From NCBI GenBank assembly GCA_022605405.1, contig JABYQQ010000005.1, positions 2,666,001-2,730,000 of the forward strand: a stretch of DNA of 64,000 nucleotides, read 5' to 3'. A program made the position numbers and the translations under genes. Positions 12,144-23,910 of this stretch are shown one piece after another. Below the pieces are notes generated by a model. It saw only the letters and a list, made by a program, of their open reading frames with translations. It did not search any database and had not been told where the DNA came from. This DNA comes from Earliella scabrosa. Taxonomy: Eukaryota > Basidiomycota > Agaricomycetes > Polyporales > Polyporaceae. Positions within the stretch are counted from its first letter, which is position 1, and the number at the start of each line of letters is the position of its first letter.

Positions 12144-13668
12144 ATGTTCTTCCTCACCGTCGTTCTTGCCATCGTGCAATACGCCTCTCTCTTCTCAGGT
12201 AGCCATGCGCAAATGACGGATGCAGAGTGCACGAGCGAGTTCGCATGGGTATGTCACATCGTCCATTTCGCACTCCCAGGTTAACCTTATACCTTGTCCC
12301 CGCATAGATGTCCAACTCCCGGGGTCAGAGTCCGTGTCTGGTGGTGGCCTATTTGTATGTTCCCTGCGATGGGCCCACAGACGGTACGTTCACACCTCGG
12401 AATTCATATCGACGATGCTGCAAGTCGAAACTGATCATTCATTATCAGCTTTCACACCCCGACTGACCAGTAGCGATTCATACTATCTCGGGCCCCGCTC
12501 CCAGACCGAGTGTGGTTGCAACACGGTCATGTACTCGATGCTCGAGGCATGCGCGCGGTGCCAGTATCCCTTGGACGTCAGTCTTAATCAGATCACGTTA
12601 GTGCTGTCTTTTCCTCTCTCAACGAACTCGTGCGGCTGACGACGATGGTGGCGGAGCAGTTGGAGTCAATATGCGGAGAACTGCACGAGCACGAGTATCT
12701 CGAGGTGAGTGCCCGCCGTCGACCCCAGTATCACGCGAGTACGTGACCGAGGGATGCTCCAACTTCCAGCTACCCCAATCCAATCCCATCCGGAACGGCC
12801 ATTCCTGCTTGGGCTTTCATAGACATCACGGTGAGTAGATCTCCACTCCCTGCTCTCCTTCTCCATTCGTACCCTCCCAGCTCACTTCATCGTCTGTAGC
12901 TCGCCGACCAGTGGAATAGAACTAACGCACAGACGGTCGCCAACAGCGGCCTGCCAGACCAGACCGCCACCCCCGTCCTCTCATCCTCCACCTCGACGCT
13001 CGTCACATTTCCGTCCTCGTCCTCGTCTTCGTCCCCGTCCCAGTCCGCATCCGAGTCGTCCCCACCAGAGACAAGCGCAGGCGCAGACGCAGGCGCAAGC
13101 CAAGGGGCAGGGACGAGCAAAGTGGGCGCGATCGTGGGCGGCGTCGTGGGAGGCGTCGTGGGGATGCTCCTCGTGGGCGTGCTCGTGTTCTATTTGCTTC
13201 TTCGTCAGCGCGGGCTTGATCGCGCGCGCGCCTCCTCAAGTTCCGAGCGGCCGATGGTCGAGGCGAGTGTCGCTCAGGACGGTGGTAGTGCCGCAGGTGG
13301 ATTCGGGAAGGGGCTGGACTCGCCGGGCTACAAGAGCCCGAGCTCGGCGGTGTTTTCTGGGCCGTCTGTGCTTTACGTACGTCCCGCTCTGCTTCGTGCG
13401 CGGAGGGTCTTCCAACTCGAAGAGGCCGATTGGAGCTGATGCGTCTGTCTGTTTGTTCGTGCAGGACCCGGATGACCCGCGCACGTATCCGTATCCGGCG
13501 GAGGTCTCTCCTCCCTTGACGCCTCGCGCGGCCTCGCCTGGACCGAGCATCGCGCTGTCGGGGCATGTGCGCAACTTTTCTGCGTCGGGGGAGTACGCGA
13601 CCTTTGGGCGGGGCGCGGGTGGTCCTGGATATGCCGGTTCGGTGTATAGTGGAGTACCTGAGGTGTGA
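12144..13668 (+). CDS. Member B: 8-Cys single-pass membrane protein
   Basis: Seven exons (12144-12248, 12308-12383, 12449-12596, 12660-12704, 12770-12830, 12900-13376, 13465-13668) give 371 residues. Features in order are signal peptide (ending about SGSHA), the eight-Cys ectodomain (CTSEFAW, SNSRGQSPCLVVAYL, CGCN, ACARCQ, NCTS), YPNPIPSGTAIPAWAFIDI, a Ser-rich stalk, transmembrane GAIVGGVVGGVVGMLLVGV, and a tail that opens DPDDPRTYP after the last intron and ends YSGVPEV. Exons 2-5 have the family lengths 76, 148, 45 and 61 nt. Unlike A, C, D, E and F, the 49-nt sixth exon is fused to the next exon with no intron. A surface sensor, adhesin or scaffold role is inferred only. Confidence 0.85.
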
Positions 13669-14073
13669 GTGGGCTGCTCCACAGGGGGGTTGTTTACGAT
13701 CGCGATGTTGTTAGATGAAGAAATGTGATGACGACGATGACGATTGATGGGATGTTGTGCTGCCGCGATGAGGTCCTCTTTGTGCGCTCACCGAGTCGAT
13801 GGTTTTCGCAGCAGGTGCGTCGTACCGTGTCTCGTGTCATCCTCGCTTGCGACTGACCTGCACAAATGCTGCAGAATCCAGACAGTGCGCGTCGGTGCAG
13901 GACACCCACAAGGGAAGATTCTCACAAGCCGCGCCTCCGACCCTATATGCGCGGCGGCGCACATGCGCATACACCGTGACCCGGGGGTCCTTTTGTACAC
14001 GTCTAGTTATCAAGAGTGGATACGTTGTGGATGCTCCCCGCAAGTAACCTTACAGGCTCCTCTCCCAGTCGCG
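13669..14073. other. Spacer between members B and C
   Basis: This 405-nt tandem spacer contains the 3' region of B and the probable promoter of C (see 13942-13952). A long open frame, 13744-14577, crosses it, but it only reads through C's first exons and introns. Confidence 0.5.
13942..13952 (+). promoter_or_regulatory. Putative TATA box of member C
   Basis: CCTATATGCGC, identical to the element in front of member B, lies about 122 nt upstream of the member C start codon. Inferred from sequence and its conservation between paralogues. Confidence 0.4.
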
Positions 14074-15599
14074 ATGCTGCTCCATTCTGTGAGGCTCGTA
14101 TGGCTGGCTCTCGCGCGAAGCGTGCTGCAGACGTGGGCCCAGGTGTCTACTGCTCAGTGCGTTGACGAGTTCAAGTGGGTACGTACTCACATAGTGGAGT
14201 TCTTCTGCTCAGTACTCACGGAGGGCTTGGACCTGGCATCGCGCGTAGATGATCAACTCGAAGGGCCAGAATCCGTGCTTGGTCGCGGCGTACCTCGACG
14301 TGCCGTGCAGCGGGTCCACGAACGGTACGCCGTCGAGCTTGTGTTCCACGCTCTGTTGCTACCCATTCGTGCTGAGCTTGTCTCGCCCGCGCCAGCTATC
14401 GTCCAGCCACTGCAAAGCCCTAGTATGTGGTACCTGGGACCGCTCGTGCAGGACGACTGCGCGTGCAACACGGTGAGGTATTCGCTGGTTGAGGCGTGCG
14501 AGCGGTGTCAGTTCAGCTCGGACAACGCGCTGCATGTCTTGCCGTCAGTCGTCCCGCGTCCAACTCGTGAATATTGAGCTGAGGGGAGTTCGATAGGTGG
14601 AGTGGGTATTCGGAGAACTGTACGAGCAAGAGTATCAGTGGGTACGTGCACGTAATGCGAAACTTGCCTTTCCATTCCTGATGATCGCTGGGATCCGCTA
14701 GCTACCCAAATGCGATACCTCCCGGAACTGCCGTACCCGCCTGGGCTTTTCTCGACGTGGTGGTGAGCAACTCGTCGTGTCTGACCAGTTCTTCCTTTGT
14801 CTCTGACAGAATGGTCCACCGCCCAGACAGACGACGTCTTGAACATGACGGAGGCGGCAGAGAAAGCCCGCGAAGGCAAGAAGACATCCGAGTCTATGCA
14901 TTCTCTCCTTTCAGCTGAGCTCATCCTGCTCGTCCAGGCTTACCAGACACGACCAACGCGGCCCCCTCGTCTCTCCAATCGCTAACGTCCGATACAGACC
15001 CATCGGCGTCAATGCACCCTAGCACTGTTGCCGCGCTCGTGGGTGGGATCGTCGGTGGCGTGCTCGGCGTGCTCCTCATTTGTGCGCTCGTGTTCTACCT
15101 CGTCCTCCGCCAAAGGAAGGTCGCTCGTGCTGCGTATGCGCGTGCCAGCACGGGGCCCCCAACTGCGATAATCACTGGCATGCCAGGGAACGGGCGTGCG
15201 CTTGAGGAGCTTGCGCGCAAGCCAACCCTGGGCGACATTGCAGCGAGCACGAACTTGCAGAGCCCTGATACGCTCCCTCCGTCTGTGATTTACGTACGTG
15301 CACTCCCTCGTCCTTCTGTCACCGTGTCTTGGTCGAGTGTTCTGACTTGCTCGCGCTCCCTGCTGGGGAAATTACAGAACCCGGACGATCCTCGCACTTG
15401 GCCACCTGGCTCGCCTCCGTTCGTGTCGCGCGCGCCGTCCCCGTCTCCGACGATGGCGATGTCGCGGCAAATGCTAGTGCGCGGAGAATCCGTGTCTGGA
15501 GACTCTTCGACGATCACGCACCCGTATCATAGCGTGGACACGGTCAGTCCGAGACGTCACGGCAGCGGACCCGCGTACAAACGCATACTGGAGATGTGA
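14074..15599 (+). CDS. Member C: 8-Cys single-pass membrane protein
   Basis: Eight exons (14074-14178, 14249-14324, 14396-14543, 14597-14641, 14702-14762, 14827-14875, 14938-15293, 15378-15599) give 353 residues. It has a signal peptide and ectodomain landmarks CVDEFKW, INSKGQNPCLVAAYL, CACN, ACERCQ, NCTS and YPNAIPPGTAVPAWAFLDV. The stalk is shorter than in B and the transmembrane helix is VAALVGGIVGGVLGVLLI. The tail opens NPDDPRTWP and ends AYKRILEM, which departs from the PEV-type end of other members. The intron after exon 6 appears to use a GC donor (GCAAGA at 14876). That is the only choice that preserves the conserved 49-nt exon and the following Leu-Pro-Asp-Thr-Thr frame. Confidence 0.82.
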
Positions 15600-16464
15600 G
15601 CGTGAGGGGTCAACTACTGCGCTAGAACGGGAAGTGGGAGCATCTTATATCCGGAGGGGGGAGTGCATACTGGCAGCGTCCTGGAGGCCTGTCAACCTGC
15701 TCGGGGGCTGGAGCAAGGGAGAAGGATTCAAGGTGGCAGGACTGAAGTGTTGTCACGGTTATCACTGGCATGAAGAGTTGTGGCAGGCCTAGGCCTAGGC
15801 GCGCATGCCGATATTATCGAATGGCAGTAAATATTAATGCTAGTTCACCCTGGTCTGTTCAACACCGTAGCCATGCAACTTGTTGTTGGGGTTCAATGCA
15901 CAGTTGGTTGTCCGACTGACGTTGCTGAGGCCGCAGGTGTGCATCTAAGCGGTGAAGCGCCGGTGCCACGTGGCACGTTGCAAAAGTCAGAGTCAATCCT
16001 ATGTGGTAACCACCAGTACCGCCCAACTTGCTCCCACCCTTCAAAGTGACTTGTAGGCTGGCTATTTCATCCAGGTGGCTCTAGCCGCGATGCTATGTAC
16101 GTGATAATAGCTGTTAGCATCGGCATGGTGTTGGTCTGACAAGCGTGCACAAACAGTAGTAGTGCCAACTGTACCGATACCGGTTGTCTCGCATGGATAA
16201 GGTGTGAATCGCAGCTACACCACCGGGAACCGTCCACGAGGCTTCAAGCACCTCTGCTTCTTTTCTCAGGCGGTGCTCACCTCTCATGAAATGACTTATC
16301 TCTCTTTCCCCTCGACACTCGACAGTCGCCGCGGTGTAGTCGACAGGACTGCGCACACTCGAGCCATCTTGGGACGGCCCTCTTTCGCCTGTCTCACTCA
16401 CTTCGAGCATCGTGATCAGCTCAGAGTCGCACGCTGTGCCTCAGCTCCATATCGCAGATCCTCG
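15600..16464. other. Intergenic region, no gene seen
   Basis: 865 nt between member C and HODM-2. It presumably contains the C terminator region and the HODM-2 promoter. No coding, RNA or repeat feature is supported. Confidence 0.4.
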
Positions 16465-18246
16465 ATGACATCGGTGCTGGACATTCTTGGATTGGATTCC
16501 GCCGTGTTCAGCATGGGGCCCTACCCTCTCGCTTTACTGGGAATCGTCGCAACAGCGGTCCTTTATGTGATCACTCGCATTTCGGTGAAGCGCAGCAAGC
16601 GCTCGCCGACAAGTCAGCGTCACACGGCACGGATTGGTACGCCTGAGAAGACTCGCGACAAGGAGCGCGAACCAGGAGGTGAGTACTTCGAAACGAATCT
16701 GATGCAGGTTGTTAGATTCTGAACCTGCGTGACATGACTTTCAGAATGGCTTCCAGTCAAGTTCGACTACCCGCGGATAGAGGCCAGCAAGGAACACTTC
16801 ACCACGCTGAAACCGATCCCCTATAGACCCTTCAGATGGGGAGAATACCAGTGAGCTTCCATCTCTCGACTGATACGATATGTAGTACTGACGTCATCCC
16901 AGCGTGACCATGGGCATACGGCCCATGCCCTACGACGAATGGTTCGAGCTTGACCGCGAGTTTCCCCAGTACCACAAAGTGTGCGATTACCGTATTCGAA
17001 CGAGCGGGGAACGACTGTTGCTCGTCAATGACGCACAGCCGGGTATTGTCGGCTCGGGACATGCAGCTGGTGAGCGTGCCGTCTTCCGTGACCCAAGAGG
17101 GCCGCTGACGCCAGCGATGTAGCCAGAGAATGCATGTATGAGGTAGCGGAGTATCTTTCACGCCGCTATCCTGACGTATACAGCGTCACACGACATCCTG
17201 TGTCAGAAGACGATGAGAACGGGTGGTATGGCGAAGGAAAGATCAAAGACATCACGATCACCCCGTTCAAGGAGACATACTCCTTGGACTCCGAGGACCC
17301 GCTCAAGGTGGCACGTATGCTGTGAGTAGTCCACTTCCATCCTCACGAACGAGTTCGGTAGACCAACGCTAGGCCTCTTAGCATACAAGAGGATTTCACC
17401 CTCATGATGGAAGGCACGGACGGACGCTACTACTTGCAGGCTGGTGCTGTGTGTATCCCAGGTACGTCTGGGGTCGAATGCTCCTCCCCGATTTCTGCTT
17501 ACGAGTGCGAGATCCACAGGATTCTGGAGGCTTGAGGATAAGATGGGCATGCCACTCGAAGATATACACCTGTCTGGCAGTGTCCCGCAATGTGCGTGTG
17601 TCGTTCTGCTAATTCGAATCTACTCACATGCGTTGCACAGACCAGTCGAAGCTTCAGATCAGCTTGGAACGTTTCTTCCGTCGCTTACCGCTCGACAAGC
17701 CCGTCGTGCGGAATAACTACTTCTTCCAAGTCGTGCAGGAACCGGAGGCACGCCGGCCCGCTCCCGCCCCAGGCTCGCTACTCGATGTCGATCCGGACGA
17801 GATTGCATGGAGCGTCACGATGCAAGGGGACGAGACCATCCCGAAGGACGGTGGGTTTCACGCCTCAGACGCACATGAGAAGACCCCAGCCACGCCAGGA
17901 ACATTCCGTCTGAGGACGGAGCGGCAGACGCTGCGCAGGCTCCCTCGCACGGGGGCGATCATGTTCACGATCAGGATCTACCAGACGCGGCTTGACGAGT
18001 TGGTGCGCGAGCCTGGGGTCCCTGGGAGAATGGCAAGTGCGATCCGGAGCTGGCCGGAGGACGTTGCGCGGTGAGCTACTGGTGTATCTGGCTGCGTGGT
18101 TGTGCGGCGTGTGCTGACGAGTATCCAGGTATAAGGCACGCGGGGCGTATGAGAGCATCCTGCCGTATCTCGACAAGTGTCACGCCGAGCAGATCGAGAA
18201 GGGCGTCATCAGCGAGGAGGACAAGAGCTCGGACTTCCCCTTTTGA
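16465..18246 (+). CDS. HODM-2: DUF3445 haem-dependent demethylase-like protein
   Basis: Eight exons (16465-16678, 16745-16850, 16903-17069, 17123-17321, 17382-17461, 17520-17591, 17641-18070, 18129-18246) sum to 461 residues in a continuous frame. A hydrophobic anchor is at about residues 20-37 (YPLALLGIVATAVLYVI), followed by a Lys/Arg-rich linker. The DUF3445 body carries PRIEASKEHF, VTMGIRPMPYDEWFELDREF, EDDENGWYGEG, IQEDFTLMMEG, FWRLEDKMGMPLEDIHLSG, RFFRRLPLDKPVVRNNYFF, TFRLRTERQTLRRLPRTG and SWPEDVARYKARGAYESIL, and the protein ends SSDFPF. Nearly every block is shared with HODM-1. Characterised family members are haem enzymes that oxidatively remove methyl groups from small amines; the substrate here is unknown. 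Membrane-protein member D follows on the same strand. A start at the Met just before the hydrophobic stretch is possible. Confidence 0.87.
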
Positions 18247-19053
18247 TCATCCAGTGCATGCGGTGATACTGCATAAGAATGCGTGTACACATAGACCCTG
18301 TGGCAAAAGAGATGCTTGATCATGGGCTGGTCAATCTGTCAAATTGGCGCTAGACGCGACAGTCAAGGGCGTTAGAAGGTTTGGGATGCGCGTTCTCTCC
18401 TTCGTTCGTTTCTGCTTGCGTTGGTCATCTTCTCATGGCAATAGGTCGCCCTTGTCCGCATCAGCCTTCTCAATAACAGAACCGCCATGAAGACGTGGTA
18501 GCTAGCTACAGGGTCAGGAAACTTCAACCCGTTAAAGCCGGTCCGAACGCATAGCCCGTGGTCGTCGTCAGCGTCATTTCCCAAGAGAGCGCGACATCCA
18601 TGCCCCGCCTTCATGGTCGTGTCACTTGGTATGTGCCACTGTCATCTGGGGTTGATCCTCTGACAAGCCGACATTTCGCCTCGTGCGCAGCAGTGAATTC
18701 ATGCACCCCTCATGGCTCGTGATCCTCGAGGAATGCGACAAGCAACTGTACGGTGAGGATTCCCTCATCGCTCATGACCTCCGAGCGGTCAATGCATGCT
18801 ACCCGGCCAGACAGTACGTGATCACTAGTCTGACATCCCGGCAATGCAAGTTGACAGCTGATGGTCCGCCTACATTGCGTGTTAGGGTTCCGCCAACCAC
18901 TGGTGGATAGATTAGGGCTGAAATTTACGTCCAACCATGACATGCCGCCGTTCCTTGTCGTAATGAAGGCGCCTTCTCTGAGGGTACCAAAAGGTCTCGC
19001 CGTCCTCTAACGGAAGTTTGCGTGTGCATCATCCCCTCCTGCCTTCATCCGCC
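18247..19053. other. Intergenic region, no gene seen
   Basis: Spacer between HODM-2 and member D. A short open frame at 18683-18910 has no recognisable feature. Nothing else is supported. Confidence 0.4.
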
Positions 19054-20544
19054 ATGACCTCTCCTACGCGACAGGCTTTGCTTGCCGTCCTCGCGCTCTG
19101 GTCAATCCGGATCCCAAGCGCTAAGGCTCAGCAGACCAATGCTCAATGTTTGCCAGAATACTCATGGGTAGGCATTGTTCTTTCTGCCCCAGACATGACT
19201 AACTTGTTCTGTCGCACTCAGATGACCAACTCCAAAGGCCAGAGTCCTTGCCTTGTGTATGCGTATCTAGAGTATCCGTGCTGGGGCACCGATGGTACGC
19301 TCATTGTCTTTTGGCATGATTTGACAAGGCACTGACGGGAACTGACGGCTATGCAGCATACCTCCCCAGGCTCCCAGACTCGACGCACTTCTACCTAGGC
19401 CCAACTAGACAGGAAGAATGTCGTTGCAATACTGTGGCGTACTCGATGGTCCAGGCATGTCAGCAATGTCAGTTCAACGCCTCGAATCCGGAGACCATCT
19501 TGCCGTATGTGCCTACCCTTGATGAACATCAACGAGAACAATACAACTGATGCTCGTTCATCGTCGGTAGCTGGTCAGGATTCTCGGAGAACTGTACTGC
19601 CAGGACCTCCATGATGTGAGTGCACTGCTGCTGTGTTCCAGTTTGTTGCTCATACCATCGTTGCCGCTAAGGTACCCGTTGGCTATCCCAGGAGGGACGG
19701 CGATCCCAGCGTGGGCGTTCCTGGACGTCTCGGTGAGTACTCGACATCGCTGCTGGTCTGAGTGGGACTGGACATGGTGCACTAGGCGGCCGACTCGTTC
19801 AATCTTTCCGCGGCGTTCGCTGTGGCAGAACAAGGTGAGCACACAATCACCAAGTATCTTGTTTCTGACTCGTACCGAACACGAACTTGAATGCAGACTA
19901 CCCTGATGTTACGCCCACGGTGTTGCCATCGACGATAGCACAGCCGACCACCACAAACTCCGACGGTTCCTTCGGATTTATGCCAACAACTACTCCCTTC
20001 GAGCCCCAGCCGTCTGACGCCACTGCCGGATCATCATCCAATTCTTCCAGCTCCAACAATAATGGCGCGATGATAGGCGGTATCGTTGGTGGAGTCCTTG
20101 GCTTCCTACTCATCAGCACGGTAGTACTCTGGCTGATACTCCGCCATCGGAGGCAGTCGCGTTCAGCGGCGAGCACCTTGGTCGAGCATGTACAACCCAT
20201 ATCCGAGGCGAAAGTACCGGTGGAACCTGAGTTCGGACCGACGGTTGTTCATGCGATACCGAAGGAAGTGCCGTTATCGCCCACGGTGCCCTCCTTGCTC
20301 TACGTGCGTATCATCTCGCGTACCCTGAGTTCACTTGGGAGGCTGACCCTCCGGTATCCTACAGAATCCCAATGACCCGAGTACCTTCCCTGCCCAGCCA
20401 TCCCCTGCCAGCCTCACGTCGAACGCCACGTTGGTGGGCGCGCCGCATTCGCCGGTGGTCGGACCCCAGTATAACCTCATGCCGCAGGCAAACACTCTGT
20501 ATCCTGCACCGGGGGTTAGGTATCATGGTGCCCCCGAGGTTTGA
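19054..20544 (+). CDS. Member D: 8-Cys single-pass membrane protein
   Basis: Eight exons (19054-19167, 19222-19294, 19357-19504, 19571-19615, 19672-19732, 19786-19834, 19897-20303, 20365-20544) give 358 residues. A signal peptide ends near PSAKA. The ectodomain has CLPEYSW, TNSKGQSPCLVYAYL, YLGPTRQEECRCN, ACQQCQ, NCTA and YPLAIPGGTAIPAWAFLDV. A Thr/Ser/Asn stalk leads to the transmembrane segment GAMIGGIVGGVLGFLLI. The last exon opens NPNDPSTFP and ends YHGAPEV, almost identical to member A (YKGAPEV). All introns here are GT-AG. D lies immediately downstream of HODM-2, mirroring the HODM-1/A arrangement on the other strand. Confidence 0.86.
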
Positions 20545-21741
20545 ACAGATGCCAGACTCCGTACTTCGATTGGATGTTACTTAGTGTGCTTGGCTCGTTT
20601 AGGCGACGTGTCTCCAGGTCTGCACGCTGTAATGTGATACTATGTGTCGTCAACTTGAGATTCCAAAACGCGACTACTTACTATTAGGTTCGTGGTGTTC
20701 GTCGCGCGCCGTGCCTCATGCAGGGCGCCAAGACGATCCCTCCAATAGACTCCGATCCAGGGTCCGACACCGGCAGAGTCGGCAGATTATAGGCAACTTC
20801 GAACCGCCTGAACTTCAACGTTTCAACTTGGACATCCATAGCTCCGCATCAGTGATCTGCGAGGCACTCAGTAATGTAAGTAGTACGGCGGCGGGGAAGA
20901 ATGCGTCCTGCTCTCCTCATTCGGGATATCACCTCTTAATCATACTCACCGTCAGAAGACTTTCACATCGGCGAGAACGTTCACTGCGGGCATATGAACT
21001 CTAACGGTCTTCAGCTGACACCATCACAGTGGTACCGTCAAGAATCTTGCTGGTTTCAACTTCCATCTCAACTTTAGCTGGGAGCGGGATCGCAGTCCAC
21101 TGGCCCAAGCGATTCGATGAGCACTATCAGTCTGTTATTACGACACTTTCTGCCGACTCTTCGAAGATGCGGTACCATACCTCAAACTTTCCAGAAATTG
21201 ACCCAATATGTTCTGCAACGGTTCGTGCGATCACTGAGTCGTCTCTCAAAACTCGGCAGTCCGGGTGTCATGAAGGCGAACTCGAATTGCGTTCATCACG
21301 TTGTTCGAAGCCGCGCACCCTCGTTCTATTGATTGCGTCGTAAATCCGGGCAATCCTGGTGCTTCCGGCTTCCGGCTTTGCATACATGAACCACCGAGGT
21401 GCATCACGAGATTTTTGACTCAATCTTATATCATCTGACTTCCGCATTTTGTTCCGTTTCGAAAGCCCTCTGGACAGCCCCAGGAGTATGCGCGCAGCTC
21501 TTCACAGTAAGCACAATGCGCTACATCGCCTGTGGCGATTCTGCGTTGATAGTGGCCGTCTCATGCCACTTACGGCTGGCAGCATTCCATCTCGAAGGCG
21601 ATGATTTTACTCAAAGTTGTGTTCTCAACGATAGTCAGGCATCTGTCATCGGCTATAAGTCGAGAGTCTGGCAACCGTCACCGCCCACTAGCATCCGCGC
21701 GCCCTTCTCTCATACCCACACAGGCCACGAACTTCTCTAAC
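20545..21741. other. 1.2-kb spacer between members D and E
   Basis: No gene recognised. The open frame at 21029-21343 (104 residues) has no domain and no paralogue here. A TATAAG sequence at about 21654-21659 lies some 85 nt upstream of the E start codon and may be its TATA box. A segment at 20810-20844 weakly resembles 36118-36156 upstream of member F. Confidence 0.4.
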
Positions 21742-23111
21742 ATGGCTCTCGTTGTGACTTTTGCGCTCGCACAATGGACCATCCTGTCTCCAGGCATTCG
21801 GGCGCAGCAAACCAACGCTGATTGTGTGCCTGAGTACTCTTGGGTACCACTTTTATTCTTCTCATTACCCATGAAAATCGCTGATTTTATCTCATGCTCC
21901 GCCGCAGATGACCAACAGCAAAGGACAAAATCCTTGCCTGGTCTATGTCTACCTGGAAGTTCCGTGCTTGGGTGTTAAGGGTAAGTTGCCCGTGACCAGA
22001 GAACGCTCCAAGCCAAAAGTTGAACAAATGCAGTCTACCTCCGCAAGCTCGACGCTCCGACCAGCTTCTATCTAGGTCCTCAAGCGCAGGACGACTGCCG
22101 TTGTAACACTGTCGCTTACTCATTGATCGAGGCGTGCCAAATGTGCCAATTCAACTCGTCGACCCCAGAGACTATATTTCCGTATGTTCTACATTCAATG
22201 GAGACTTCAGCGTAATGATCTCATGTCGATCCGACAGCTGGTCCGCTTTCTCGACGAACTGTACTGACAAGGTCACTGGATCGTGAGTGACTTCAATCAT
22301 TTGTGGTGGGTACCACAGCAAATGTCCTCTTGAAGTTACCCCGAAGACATATCCCCCGGGACGGCCATCCCAGCATGGGCCTATCTACCGATCAATATAA
22401 CAGTGAGCAAGGACCATCGATCCTCTCTATACTCACACCAGTGCTCATCTAGTGTTGTCAGACGGCAGATTTGTTCAATGTATCTGCGGCTTTTGAGCAT
22501 GCGAGCAAAGGCGAGCCTAATGCCAATTCTGACGGTCTCGCTCTAGTAGTCTGATTTAGTCGTCCGTCTATCTGCAGATCTGCCCGATGTGACTGCTACT
22601 GCAATTCCCCCTTCGACATTCCGAACACCCACTCGATCTACCGCATTTGCTACTACCACCCCTGACGCCATAACCTCAGACATCCCACCCGTTTCCCTCC
22701 AGCCAAGCTCCGAATCAGCCCAATCGGGTACTCCCTCTCCCGTCGCGGGTGTGTCAGGCTCGCCAGGATCAAGCAACACCGGAGCTATCGTTGGCGGTGT
22801 CGTTGGCGGTGTTCTCGGTCTGCTTCTAATCGGCACCGTCGCTTTCTGGCTCTCACTTCGATACCGGCACGCGAGGGATCGTGTGTTGAAGACTACAACC
22901 ACTCACGGCACAGAAAGCTCGAAGGGAGAGGTTATGCCTACGACAGTAGCGTCATTGTTCTACGTCCGTGTACCTTTCTACATCACCGTGCGCGTTGAGC
23001 TTACGTTGTCGCGTCTAGAACCCTAACGACCCCCGTACCTTTCCATCCCCACCAAGTTATCCCACAGCTTTGCCCACGAGTGGCAGATACAGAGTAGTAC
23101 CAGAGATCTGA
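21742..23111 (+). CDS. Member E: 8-Cys single-pass membrane protein
   Basis: Eight exons (21742-21843, 21908-21980, 22034-22181, 22238-22282, 22337-22403, 22462-22510, 22578-22963, 23019-23111) give 320 residues, the shortest intact member. A signal peptide ends near GIRA. Ectodomain landmarks are CVPEYSW, TNSKGQNPCLVYVYL, YLGPQAQDDCRCN, ACQMCQ, NCTD and YPEDISPGTAIPAWAYL. A Ser/Thr/Pro stalk is followed by the transmembrane helix GAIVGGVVGGVLGLLLIGT. The tail exon opens NPNDPRTFP and ends YRVVPEI. Intron 6 appears to start with GC (GCGAGC at 22511), which keeps the conserved 49-nt exon 6. A GT donor about 27 nt downstream would also keep frame, so this call is less secure than in member C. 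Confidence 0.84.
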
Positions 23112-23620
23112 ATGAACGAGCAGACCATCTATCTCAGGTGAGCTTTCTGGCTGACCGGATGGTCTTGTTCAAATCCTCCCCAGCTCACCATGTCTTTGAC
23201 TCTTGAACCCAGAAGCGTCCTCGTGGGCTAAGGTGCGCGTCATTCACTACAACTTGACCAGACCGCGTATGTCGTGCTGACTGGTGCACGTACTGCCCTC
23301 TTAGCGTGATTGGCGACATGTTCAACCCATGTTTGCCATTGCTCGATGGCACGGTCTTGTGCGGGAATCTGCACGCGTTGACGCTAGCGATGTATAGTAC
23401 CATATGCGTCACTCTCAAGCTTGCATGCTGGATGTGCGGCGTTGGCCGGTGACTTGTCTCGAAGCCGGAGCGTACTTCCATTGCAAATCTGCTGAGGTCG
23501 CAAGCTGCCCGACTCATCTACAGTCGGTCCGTGGTCACTGTGCTGTAAGTGACCTCGCAGGCCCCATATAGTACAGTGCTGCGGCGCCCGCCTGGAAGAG
23601 AAGAGATTTAACTTTGACAG
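23112..23620. other. Spacer between E and the E2 remnant
   Basis: No gene recognised and no trace of the signal peptide or ectodomain exons expected in front of E2. Minus-strand open frames here are short and featureless. Confidence 0.4.
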
Positions 23621-23910
23621 GTCTATGACACGACGCGAGCACTGGGCGGTGATTGGAGTACTGCGCGGAAAGAGCGACCTAATATGTACGAAAGCCCGGA
23701 TCCGGAAGCCTTCGCGAAGCCCTTTACCTTCGGGGTCGGATGGAATTCGAACCAGACCGAGAGCCTGATGAGGGCGAAGTACGAACCGGTGTTCCACGGG
23801 AAAAGGTCTGAGCAGGCATGGCGACAGCCTACAACGACCATGTACTACGTGCGTGCCATCCGAGCCTCGCTTCCCTGTGTCGCGCTCACGTTCCTGTTAT
23901 TGTCAGTGAC

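Noticed and set aside
13744..14577. 277-codon open frame across the B-C spacer and into member C
   Set aside because: It reads through C's first introns and across its third exon; the paralogue-supported splice sites and the signal peptide start at 14074 explain the sequence better.
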